From NCBI GenBank assembly GCA_052387235.1, contig JBQTJJ010000069.1:1-44379 (forward strand): a DNA stretch of 44,379 bases, given 5' to 3'. Made by a program: the position numbers and the translations under genes. How positions within the stretch are numbered: the first letter of the stretch is position 1; the number at the start of each line of letters is the position of its first letter. The notes under the pieces are model-generated. The model was not told where the DNA came from. It saw nothing but the letters and a program-made list of their open reading frames with translations, and searched no databases. Shown here piece by piece: positions 1-9,018 of the stretch. The stretch is from JBQTJJ01 sp052387235 (GTDB lineage: Bacteria; Actinomycetota; Acidimicrobiia; Acidimicrobiales; GCA-2861595).

Positions 1-272
1 CCGCGCTCTCGCCCGCGGCGCGCTCCGGAATGAAAGCACATCGGCCGGGCGCGCGCCGCTTCTGTCGAACTACTGCTGCGGCTACGTCGGCGTGTCAGAC
101 CGATCCTCCAGCCGCTGGTCCCGGCACCAACCGGCTCTACAGTCGCTTCGCATCTACAACCGCCGCGAGCGGCTCATGCTCACCATGGACGGGCCCGCGG
201 ACGACGCTTCGTAACGCCTCGGCGATCTCATCCACGCCCAACTCGGGCCGCCACCTTCACCGATCCCGGGAG
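1..272. other. Left-edge stretch with no supported gene
   Basis: No gene can be supported here. In mycobacteria a tRNA-Ala gene follows tRNA-Ile at this place, but I see no second cloverleaf on either strand. A plus-strand frame is open from base 2 to a TAA at 212-214 and could be the 3' end of a gene entering from the left, but 70 open codons mean little at this GC content and I do not recognise the peptide. Confidence 0.4.
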
Positions 273-346
273 TGGGGCTAAGTGGAGACGAACCACTGAC
301 CTCAGCATTATCAGTGCTGCGCTCTAACCAGCTGAGCTATAGCCCC
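273..346 (-). tRNA. ileT: tRNA-Ile (anticodon GAU)
   Basis: Read on the minus strand, the 74-nt sequence folds as a full cloverleaf. The acceptor is GGGGCTA pairing with TAGCCCC, with discriminator A. The anticodon stem is CAGCA/TGCTG around the loop CTGATAA, giving anticodon GAT. The T arm is AGTGG/CCACT around TTCGTCT. The 3' CCA is not encoded; the next bases read CT, so CCA must be added by a nucleotidyltransferase such as the one encoded at 29378. A TATCGT at 363-358 is a plausible -10 element. tRNA-Ile downstream of gyrA and the DUF3566 gene is the usual actinobacterial arrangement. Confidence 0.96.
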
Positions 347-377
347 GAGGGGAGATGACGATACACCCGCCCTGACC

Positions 378-758
378 TCACAGGACCGGGGAGCGGGCCG
401 CTTGCTCCTCCAGGACGGTCACCTCGACGCCGCCCACGACGTCGGACGTCAGGTTGTACAGCACCGCCATCAACACGTTGGCCCCGGTGCCGAGGAGGAC
501 CAGGACCAGGCCGCCGATGAGCGTGGACCGGAAGATCAGACCCCCGTTGACGGTGAACGACTCCAGGGCGAACAACTCCTCGAAGAACCGCTCGATGTTG
601 TCGATGAGGCCGGTGGTGGAGGCCGCCGCCCACAGCACGAAGCCCGCCACCATGCCCACCACGAGCATGCAGGCGTAGAACACCAGCGAGAACCGCAGCA
701 CGCTCCACGGGTCGACCCGCCGGATGACGCGCCGAACCCGTCTTCCCTGCGTCGTCAC
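378..758 (-). CDS. DUF3566 family two-helix membrane protein
   Basis: This 126-residue protein has a short Arg-rich N-terminus (GRRVRRVIRRVDPWSV), then two strongly hydrophobic segments at about residues 20-42 and 76-98. The second ends in GANVLMAVLYNLTSDVVGG, a signature of the DUF3566 family encoded just after gyrA in actinobacteria (Rv0007 position). The function is unknown; membrane location is inferred from the helices. The GTG at 758 is chosen over upstream in-frame codons because a TACCGT -10 element lies 6 nt before it, which predicts a leaderless mRNA. This start also removes overlap with the gene upstream. It lies between gyrA and tRNA-Ile. Confidence 0.85.
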   Translation of the reverse strand: MTTQGRRVRRVIRRVDPWSVLRFSLVFYACMLVVGMVAGFVLWAAASTTGLIDNIERFFEELFALESFTVNGGLIFRSTLIGGLVLVLLGTGANVLMAVLYNLTSDVVGGVEVTVLEEQAARSPVL

Positions 759-764
759 CCGGTC

Positions 765-770
765 ACGGTA
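765..770 (-). promoter_or_regulatory. -10 element of the DUF3566 gene (leaderless)
   Basis: TACCGT on the minus strand ends 6 nt before the GTG at 758, so transcription should begin at or next to the start codon. No -35 hexamer is recognisable. It lies in the gap after the TadE-like gene. Confidence 0.5.
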
Positions 771-805
771 GCCCGGCGGGCTCCGACGCCGGTCCACCGC
801 GGCCG

Positions 806-1378
806 TCACGGTGCGGCTCCCGCCGGCGGGCACAGCTGGAAGTGGCCGGGGTGGCTCTCGGGGTGGGGTTGGCACAGCCCGGCCTGTGCCGCGACCGGTG
901 CCAGCCTTGGGACGAACCACCCCGGGACGTCGACGGCCAGACCCCGGCGGTGGCGGGCCGCGGCGTCGGCGGTGTGGCGGGCGGGCCCCGGATCGACGGC
1001 GGGCACGGGGCCGCCCAGCAGCTGCTCGGCCCGGGCCAGAGCGGCACGAAGGGCGGGGGCCACGCCGGCGCGGCCGCCGCCCCCGCTGCGTCGGGCCCGG
1101 GCCACGGCCCGGGCCGGACCCACCGCCACCGCGGCCCGGGCGTCCCCTCCGACCTGCTCGTACCGCGTCAGCCGGCCGCCGTTGGCCACCGCGGCGCCGG
1201 CCGCCTCACTCCGGCCGGCGGCCGCGCCGGCAAGGGCAGCCGCGTCGGCGGCCGTGACGGCCTGGGCCCGGGCCACCGCCGCTCCTCCCAGACGGCCGGC
1301 CACCAGGCACACCGCCCCCGCCGCCACGATCACCACCGCCAGCAGCGGCACCACCTGGCCGCGCTCGCGCTCGGTCAT
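806..1378 (-). CDS. TadE/TadG-like secreted protein with M15 peptidase-like C-terminal motif
   Basis: The 190-residue protein begins like a Flp-pilus TadE/G-like protein. A polar head with a Gly-Gln (ERGQVVP) is followed by a hydrophobic segment at residues 9-30 and then AVARAQAVTAADAAALAGA, the usual post-helix motif of that family. The C-terminal third is different. It contains H143-x2-G146-x-A148-x-D150 followed by E174 and H179, which resembles the HxxGxAxD and E/H zinc-site pattern of D-Ala-D-Ala carboxypeptidases (family M15). The match is by eye, and the domain looks short for an active enzyme. The ATG is preceded by GGAGGTGCAG, a good ribosome-binding site. The gene sits 48 nt after gyrA in the same direction and is an insertion relative to the usual gyrA-DUF3566 pair. 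Confidence 0.6.
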   Translation of the reverse strand: MTERERGQVVPLLAVVIVAAGAVCLVAGRLGGAAVARAQAVTAADAAALAGAAAGRSEAAGAAVANGGRLTRYEQVGGDARAAVAVGPARAVARARRSGGGGRAGVAPALRAALARAEQLLGGPVPAVDPGPARHTADAAARHRRGLAVDVPGWFVPRLAPVAAQAGLCQPHPESHPGHFQLCPPAGAAP

Positions 1379-1426
1379 CCTGCACCTCCGTCGTCTCCAG
1401 GTTGTCCGGGGGAAGGGGGGCGGCGC

Positions 1427-3901
1427 TCAGCCGCCGTTGGCGTCGCCGTCGTCGGCAGCCAGGATGGGGGCGACGGACGCCACCGAGGCGCCGGCGTCGA
1501 GGTTCATGACCCGCACGCCGGTGGCGTCGCGGCCCTGGGACGGGATGCCCCGCACCGGCAGGCGCATGGTGACCCCGGCCGACGACACCGCCATGATCTC
1601 GTCCTCCAGGCCCACCATGAAGGCGGCGACCACGTAGCCCCGCCGGGCCGTGAGCTTGATCCCCTTGACACCCATGGTGCCGCGGCCTTTGCGGGGAAAC
1701 TTGTCGAGCTGGGTGCGCTTGCCGTAGCCGGCGTCGGTGACCAGCAGGATGGCGGCGTCGTCGCGGTGCACGTCGCAGGACACCACCTCGTCGCCATCCC
1801 GCAGGCGCATGCCGATGACCCCCTGGGCCGCCCGGCCCGTGGGCCGCACCTCGGCCTCGGAGAAGCGGATGGTCTGGCCGAGCCGCGAGACCATGAAGAT
1901 GTCGTCCTCGCCGCCGGTGCGGATGACCCGCACCAGCTCGTCGCCGTCCTTCAGGTTGATGGCGATGAAGCCGTCACGGCGGGACTTGTCGTACTCCGAG
2001 AACGTGGTCTTCTTGACCTGGCCCAGCCTGGTCGCGAACACCAGGAACTCGTCGTCGCCGAACTCGCGGGTGTCGACGATGGCCTGGATGTGCTCGTCGT
2101 TGGCGAGCGGCAGGAGGTTCACGATGGCGGTGCCGCGCGCCGTGCGCTCCTTCATCGGCACCTCGTGCGCCTTCAGCCGGTACACCTTCCCCTGGTTGGA
2201 GAAGAACAACAGGTAGGCGTGGGCCGTGGTGTGGATGACCGTGCTGACCAGGTCCTCCTCCTTGAGGCGGGCGCCCTGGATGCCGCGGCCGCCGCGGCCC
2301 TGGGTGCGGAAGGCGCCGGCCGCGACCGTCTTGATGTAGCCGGCCCGCGTCATGGTGACGACGAGCGGCTCGTCGTCGATCAGGTCCTCGATGCCGATGT
2401 CGCCCGGGTCGTAGGTGATCTCGGCCCGGCGGGGCGTGGCGAACTGCCGGCGCACGTCGGCCAGCTCGTCCTTGATCACCGACCGCAGCTTCTCCGGGTC
2501 GTTGAGGATGAGCTCCAGCTCGGCGATGGTCTCCCGCAGCCTGGCCATCTCCTCCTCGAGCTCGGACCGGCCCAGGCGGGTGAGGCGGCCGAGCGTCGTG
2601 TCGAGGATGTGGTTGGCCTGGACCTCGCTGAACTCGAACGGCCCGGCCATCAGCCCGGTGCGGGCCGCGGCCCGGTCGGCCGAGCCCCGGATCAGCGTGA
2701 TGATGGCGTCGATCATGTCGAGGGCCTTGAGCAGGCCTTCGACGATGTGGGCCCGGTCCTGGGCCTTGCGCAACCGGAACTGCGAGCGCCGGGTGATGAC
2801 CTCGACCTGGTGGTCGACGTAGGCCGTGAGGATCTGCACCAGGTTCAGGGTGCGGGGCACGCCGTCGACCAGCGCCACCATGTTGACCCCGAAGCTGGTC
2901 TGCAGGGGCGTGTGCTTGTAGAGGTTGTTCAGCACCACGTTGGCGTTGGCGTCCCGCTTGAGCGGGAAGACGATCTTGGTGTCGAGCCCGGCCGACAGGT
3001 TCTGGATGTCGCGGATGCCCTCCAGCTCCCGGGCGTTCACCAGCTCGGCCACGCGCTGCTCCAGCGCGGCCGCGCTCCCCTGGTACGGCAGCTCGGTGAC
3101 CACGATGCTGGAACCCGACTTGGTCTCCTGGATCTCGGCCCGGGCCCGCATGCGGATGCTGCCGCGGCCGGTGCGGTAGGCGTCGAGGATCCCGGCCCGG
3201 CCCAGGATGAAGCCGCCGGTGGGGAAGTCGGGGCCCTTGACGAACGCCATCAGGTCGTCGGGCGTGGCGCCGGGGTGGTCGACGAGGTGGATCGTGGCGT
3301 CGATGACCTCGCCCAGGTTGTGGGGCGGGATGTTGGTGGCCATGCCGACGGCGATGCCCTGGCTGCCGTTCACCAGCAGGTTCGGGAAGCGCCCGGGCAG
3401 GACGGTGGGCTCCTCGAACTCGTTGGTGTAGTTGGGGACGAAGTCGACGGTGTCCTCGTCGATGGCGGCCAGCATGAACATGGCCAGCGGCGCCAGGCGG
3501 CACTCGGTGTAGCGCTCGGCCGCCGGTGGGAAGTCGGGCGAGCCGTAGTTGCCGTGGAAGTCGACCAGCGGGTTGCGCAGGCTGAACGGCTGGGCCATGC
3601 GCACCAGGGCGTCGTAGATGGCCTGCTGGTTGTGGGGATGGAACTTGCCCATCACCTCACCCGTGACCCGGGCGCACTTCATGAAGGGCCGGTCCGGGCG
3701 CAGGGCCAGCTCGTGCATGCCGAACAGGATCCGGCGGTGGACCGGCTTGAGGCCGTCCCGGGCGTCCGGCAGCGCCCGCTGGGTGATCATCGACATGGCG
3801 TATTCCAGGAAGGACCGCTCCATCTCCTCCTGGATCTCGATCGGCTCGACCCCGGGCGCAGAGCCGTCGTCGCCCGAGCCACCAACCAGCAAATCAGTCA
3901 T
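1427..3901 (-). CDS. gyrA: DNA gyrase subunit A
   Basis: GyrA (824 residues) is the breakage-reunion subunit of gyrase, which introduces negative supercoils ahead of the fork. Visible landmarks are the N-terminal core with ALPDARDGLKPVHRRIL, the catalytic tyrosine Y131 in ERYTE, and the C-terminal beta-pinwheel containing a GyrA-box-like QGRGGRG. That box separates gyrase from topoisomerase IV. No intein interrupts the active-site region. The ATG at 3901 is preferred over a GTG 24 nt upstream because GGGAG stands 6 nt before it. Two features are odd. The segment equivalent to E. coli 78-87 reads HPHNQQAIYD, replacing Gly81-Asp82-Ser83 by Asn-Gln-Gln. The usual AAMRY before the catalytic Tyr reads AAERY. 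gyrB lies 177 nt upstream across a hairpin-rich spacer. Confidence 0.97.
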   Translation of the reverse strand: MTDLLVGGSGDDGSAPGVEPIEIQEEMERSFLEYAMSMITQRALPDARDGLKPVHRRILFGMHELALRPDRPFMKCARVTGEVMGKFHPHNQQAIYDALVRMAQPFSLRNPLVDFHGNYGSPDFPPAAERYTECRLAPLAMFMLAAIDEDTVDFVPNYTNEFEEPTVLPGRFPNLLVNGSQGIAVGMATNIPPHNLGEVIDATIHLVDHPGATPDDLMAFVKGPDFPTGGFILGRAGILDAYRTGRGSIRMRARAEIQETKSGSSIVVTELPYQGSAAALEQRVAELVNARELEGIRDIQNLSAGLDTKIVFPLKRDANANVVLNNLYKHTPLQTSFGVNMVALVDGVPRTLNLVQILTAYVDHQVEVITRRSQFRLRKAQDRAHIVEGLLKALDMIDAIITLIRGSADRAAARTGLMAGPFEFSEVQANHILDTTLGRLTRLGRSELEEEMARLRETIAELELILNDPEKLRSVIKDELADVRRQFATPRRAEITYDPGDIGIEDLIDDEPLVVTMTRAGYIKTVAAGAFRTQGRGGRGIQGARLKEEDLVSTVIHTTAHAYLLFFSNQGKVYRLKAHEVPMKERTARGTAIVNLLPLANDEHIQAIVDTREFGDDEFLVFATRLGQVKKTTFSEYDKSRRDGFIAINLKDGDELVRVIRTGGEDDIFMVSRLGQTIRFSEAEVRPTGRAAQGVIGMRLRDGDEVVSCDVHRDDAAILLVTDAGYGKRTQLDKFPRKGRGTMGVKGIKLTARRGYVVAAFMVGLEDEIMAVSSAGVTMRLPVRGIPSQGRDATGVRVMNLDAGASVASVAPILAADDGDANGG

Positions 3902-3916
3902 TGCGATCTCCCGGGA

Positions 3917-4071
3917 TTCCGGCACCCGGATGCCGGAAGCCGCCGAAGGCGGCCCCGCCAGCTGGGCGCCACCGCCGGCGAAGCCGGCGGCAAGCAGAAG
4001 GGGGCGAAGGCCGATCGGCTCCGCCGATCGGCCGTAGCGCGATCAGCTCGCCGAGGAAGCTCTGCTTCCGA
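3917..4071. repeat. Chain of five short hairpins in the gyrB-gyrA spacer
   Basis: Between gyrB and the gyrA ribosome-binding site lie consecutive inverted repeats. They are: 8 bp at 3917-3924/3931-3938; 6 bp at 3939-3944/3948-3953 (loop GAA); 8 bp at 3972-3979/3983-3990 (loop GAA); 11 bp at 4009-4019/4023-4033 (loop TCC); and 6 bp at 4055-4060/4064-4069 (loop TCT). The first four stems are perfect, and most loops are three bases. They could be mRNA attenuator or stabiliser structures between the two gyrase cistrons, or a cluster of small palindromic elements. No U-tract follows any of them. Confidence 0.8.
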
Positions 4072-4078
4072 GGCGAAA

Positions 4079-6028
<1,950 letters not shown>

Positions 6029-6043
6029 ACGGGCGCGCCCTTT

Positions 6044-6056
6044 CCAAAACGTTTGG
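6044..6056. promoter_or_regulatory. Palindromic operator-like site before gyrB
   Basis: CCAAA-ACG-TTTGG is a perfect inverted repeat with a 3-nt centre, 16-28 nt upstream of the gyrB ATG. It is AT-rich compared with its surroundings. The AAACGTTT-type core resembles LacI-family operators, but no cognate regulator is identified here. It may also simply be a weak hairpin in the leader. Confidence 0.35.
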
Positions 6057-6167
6057 GATGGAGGCCCTTCGGGGGGGAAAATCCCAGGTCACAGCCCCGA
6101 ATTGCAATGATGGGAGTTTACCACCGGGGGGGTGACAACCGAGAGCCGAGCCGGCGCTCCGGACCCC

Positions 6168-6503
6168 TCAGCGCGGGGCCCGGACGCGCACCTCGACGCG
6201 CTCCGCCACCCGGGCGCCGGCGATCTCCTCGATCCGGTCGAGGATCTCGCCGGCCCGGAACCTCAGCTCGGTGGCGCGCCCCGGGTCCCCCACCCCCACC
6301 ACGAGGGTTCCCCCCGCCAGCCGGAGCGGTCGGGAGTGGGCCGCCGTGTCGGCGCCGACGACCTCGGGCCACCGCCCGAACACCACGCCCAGGGCGCCGG
6401 CGCCGGGCGCGCCGAGGCTGCGGGCCACGCGGTCGAGCGCCCCGGTGAGGCGACCCGGGACCTTGGGGCCCGACGAGGCGGGCAGGGGCCGCCAGGTGCT
6501 CAC
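6168..6503 (-). CDS. DUF721 protein, DciA-like candidate helicase loader
   Basis: This 111-residue protein has the DUF721 core: FGRWPEVVG, then HSRPLRLAGGTLVVGV and ATELRFRAGEILDRI. DUF721 proteins encoded between recF and gyrB in actinobacteria (Rv0004 position) belong to the family that contains DciA, the ancestral loader of the replicative helicase DnaB. The role here is inferred from family and position. The GTG start overlaps the recF stop in a GTGA (6500-6503), so the two are probably translationally coupled. A helicase for it to act on, DnaB, is encoded at 42739. The stop is a TGA at 6168, 139 nt before gyrB. Confidence 0.85.
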   Translation of the reverse strand: MSTWRPLPASSGPKVPGRLTGALDRVARSLGAPGAGALGVVFGRWPEVVGADTAAHSRPLRLAGGTLVVGVGDPGRATELRFRAGEILDRIEEIAGARVAERVEVRVRAPR

Positions 6504-7579
6504 AGGACCCGGCCCCCGTGGACCCGCAGGGTGCGCTCCGGCGAGGCGCCCTCGGGAACGGCCCCCGCGGTGGTGAGCACGGCCTGGCCCCCGGGCAGGT
6601 GGGCGAGCAGGGCGGCGCTGCGGCCGGGGTCCAGCTCGGAGAACACGTCGTCGAGGAGCAGGACCGGTGGCTCTCCCACCGCTTCGGCGGCGGCGGCGTG
6701 GGCTCCCAGCCGCAGGGCCAGGGCCAGCGACCGCTGCTCGCCCTGGGAGGCGTGGGTCCGGGCCGGGCGGGAGGCGATGGACAAGCGCAGCTCGTCTCGG
6801 TGCGGCCCCACGGTGGTGACGCCCCGGCGGACGTCGTCGGTGCGGGCCGCGGCCAGGGCGCGGGCGAGCGGGCCCTCCCAGGAGCGCTCGTAAGCGATCT
6901 CGACGTCGGCCGCCGTGCCCGAGACCTGGTCGTAGGCCTTCGCCACCGGCGCCTCCAGGCCCGCCACCAGCTCGTCGCGTGCCGCGGCCAGCGCCTCCCC
7001 GGTGGCCGAGAGCTGGTCGTCCCACACGTCGAGGGTGGTGGCGGCCGCCCCGTCGAGCCGGCCCTTGGCCTGCTTGAGCAGCGCGTTGCGCTGGCGGAGG
7101 ACGCGCTCCAGGTCGGCGCGCAGGGCGGCGTTGCGGGGGTGGACCGACACCAGGGCGTCGTCGAGGTAGCGGCGCCGGCCGGCGGGGCCGCCCTTCACCA
7201 GCTCGAGGTCGTCGGGTGAGAACACGCTCACCCGGATCGCCCCCAGCAGGTCGGCGGAGCGACGCAGGGGCTGGGTGTTCACCAGGACCCGCGACCGGCC
7301 GCCTGGTGTGATCTCGGCCTCCACCAGCACGGCCCTGCCGGCACGCCGGCCCTCGGCCCGCACCACCGCCGACGCGCGACCGGTCCGGACCATGGCCTCG
7401 GGCGGGGCACCCCGGAACGAGCCCAGGGTGGCCAGGTAGGCAACCGCCTCCAGCAGGTTGGTCTTCCCCTCGCCGTTGCCGCCCAGCACGACGGTGAGCC
7501 CGGCCGGCGCCAGCTCCACCTCGGCCGAGGCGTAGTTCCGGAAATCGGTGAGCCACAGCCGCTCGACCAGCACCGGCAA
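6500..7579 (-). CDS. recF: DNA replication and repair protein RecF
   Basis: RecF (359 residues) is an SMC-like ABC ATPase that with RecO and RecR loads RecA at gaps. The N-terminus reads LWLTDFRNYASAEVEL. The Walker A is GGNGEGKTNLLEA, the ABC signature region is ASQGEQRSLALALRL, and the Walker B is PVLLLDDVFSELD. Length is typical. The start is taken as TTG at 7579; a GTG two codons later is an alternative, and neither has a strong ribosome-binding site. It follows dnaN in the same direction after 125 nt containing a strong hairpin, and overlaps the DUF721 gene by 4 nt. Confidence 0.95.
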   Translation of the reverse strand: MPVLVERLWLTDFRNYASAEVELAPAGLTVVLGGNGEGKTNLLEAVAYLATLGSFRGAPPEAMVRTGRASAVVRAEGRRAGRAVLVEAEITPGGRSRVLVNTQPLRRSADLLGAIRVSVFSPDDLELVKGGPAGRRRYLDDALVSVHPRNAALRADLERVLRQRNALLKQAKGRLDGAAATTLDVWDDQLSATGEALAAARDELVAGLEAPVAKAYDQVSGTAADVEIAYERSWEGPLARALAAARTDDVRRGVTTVGPHRDELRLSIASRPARTHASQGEQRSLALALRLGAHAAAAEAVGEPPVLLLDDVFSELDPGRSAALLAHLPGGQAVLTTAGAVPEGASPERTLRVHGGRVL

Positions 7580-7611
7580 CCGCCCTACGGGTACGAGCGT
7601 GGTGGTCTACG

Positions 7612-7634
7612 GGCCGGCCGTCTCGCGGCCGGCC
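7612..7634. terminator. Strong hairpin between dnaN and recF
   Basis: GGCCGGCCG and CGGCCGGCC form a perfect 9-bp stem around the loop TCTCG. It lies 71 nt downstream of the dnaN stop with no U-tract. It could reduce read-through from dnaN into recF or mark an mRNA processing point. Confidence 0.5.
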
Positions 7635-7704
7635 GGCCGACCTGCTCACTCGCCGGCCCCTCACGTCCGTGCACCCGGGTCAGCCGCATTCGACCGGCAC
7701 GCTC

Positions 7705-8817
7705 CTACGAGACTCGCACGGGCATGAGCAGGTACAGGTACTCCTCGCCCTCCACGGCCCGCAGGACGGCAGGGCGCAGGGCGTCCATGGTCTCGAGCAG
7801 CACCTCGTCGCCGGCCACGGCCTCCACGCCCTCGATCAGGTAGGCCGGATTGAAGGCCACGGTCATCTCCGCGCCCTCGTACTTGGCGTCCACCTCCTCG
7901 CTGGCCTGCCCCACCTCGGCGCTCACCACCGTGAGCACGATGACATCGGAGCTGAGCGCCATCCGCACCGGGGTGGTGGCATCGCGCACCAGCAGCTTCA
8001 CCCGCCGCACGGCGTCGAGCAGCGCATCCTTGGCCACCACCAACCGGTTGGGGTACGACGACGGGATGAGCTGGCGGTAGTTGGGGAACTCGCCCTCGAT
8101 CAGCCGGGTGGTGAGCCGCACCGAGCCCACGTCGAACGTGGCGTCGTGCTCCCCCAGGCGCAGGACGACCTCCTGGTCGGTCGACAGGAGCCGCTGCAGC
8201 TCGGACAGGGCCTTGGACGGCACGAGCACCTGCTGGCCCTCCCCGAGCACCGTGGTCCCGGGGAGGTCCCGGACCGCCAGCCGGTAGGAGTCTGTGGCCA
8301 CGAGCCGCAGTCCGGTGGCCTCGGCCGCCATCAACACGCCGGTGAGGATGGGCCGGGCGTCGTCGGCCGAAGCGGCGCGGACCACCTGGCGCAGGGCATC
8401 GGCGAACTCAGCTCCGGCGAGGGTCACGGCCTCACCCGGCATGCCCTCGCGCCCGGCGAAGGGCAGGCGGGGAAAGTCCCCGGCGGACAGCATGCGCACC
8501 GCGAACTGGGACCGGCCGGAGGTGATCCGCACCTCGTCGTCGCCGGCCTCGAACGTCACGGCGCCGGGCTCCAGGGCCCGCACGATGTCGGCCGCCAGCC
8601 GGGCCGGGATCACACACACGCCGTCCCTGCCGGCTCCGACCGCGACGTCGACCTGGATCGTGAGATCGAGGTCGGACCCCGCCACCAGCAGACGGTCTCC
8701 CTGCACCTCGAGGCGGATCCCCGACAGCACCGGCAGAGCACCACCACGGCTCGTGACGGCCCGGCCGGCGGTGGTGAGGGCCTCGACCAGCGTGTCTCGT
8801 TCACTGCGGAGCTTCAA
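7705..8817 (-). CDS. dnaN: DNA polymerase III beta sliding clamp
   Basis: The beta clamp (370 residues) encircles DNA and tethers polymerase III. The N-terminus reads KLRSERDTLVEALTTAGRAV. Other conserved segments are VLSGIRLEVQGD, ATDSYRLAVRDL, IEGEFPNYRQLIP and the C-terminal EEYLYLLMPVRV, which lines the ligand groove. The TTG at 8817 is chosen because it aligns with the family start, and AAAGAAAGG stands about 7 nt upstream. Extending further upstream would add a non-homologous tail. dnaA is 201 nt upstream in the same direction, a rather short dnaA-dnaN gap for an actinobacterium. Confidence 0.96.
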   Translation of the reverse strand: MKLRSERDTLVEALTTAGRAVTSRGGALPVLSGIRLEVQGDRLLVAGSDLDLTIQVDVAVGAGRDGVCVIPARLAADIVRALEPGAVTFEAGDDEVRITSGRSQFAVRMLSAGDFPRLPFAGREGMPGEAVTLAGAEFADALRQVVRAASADDARPILTGVLMAAEATGLRLVATDSYRLAVRDLPGTTVLGEGQQVLVPSKALSELQRLLSTDQEVVLRLGEHDATFDVGSVRLTTRLIEGEFPNYRQLIPSSYPNRLVVAKDALLDAVRRVKLLVRDATTPVRMALSSDVIVLTVVSAEVGQASEEVDAKYEGAEMTVAFNPAYLIEGVEAVAGDEVLLETMDALRPAVLRAVEGEEYLYLLMPVRVS

Positions 8818-9018
8818 CCAACTGCCTTTCTTTGTAGAGAAGATCAGAAGGAGTAGTAGGCCCTGTGGACTGGGGAAAACAGGGCGAAATCGCAGGTCAA
8901 GGGGGTCACAGGTGCTCCTGCGTTCTCCCCAGGGTCGCACAAGGCTGTGACACCGCCGGCGATGGTCGGGGGACGAGCGGGCGGTTGTCCCTGGAAATCA
9001 CATCGGTCCGACACACGG
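8818..9018. other. dnaA-dnaN intergenic gap
   Basis: In many actinobacteria this gap is several hundred bases and holds oriC. Here it is 201 bp. Only poor DnaA-box matches are seen (for example CAGTCCACA on the minus strand near 8861-8869 and TTGTCCCTG near 8983-8991, each 7 of 9). A TTGACC near 8896-8901 on the minus strand could be a -35 element for dnaN, but no clear -10 follows. The end near 8820-8860 is relatively AT-rich. Confidence 0.4.
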
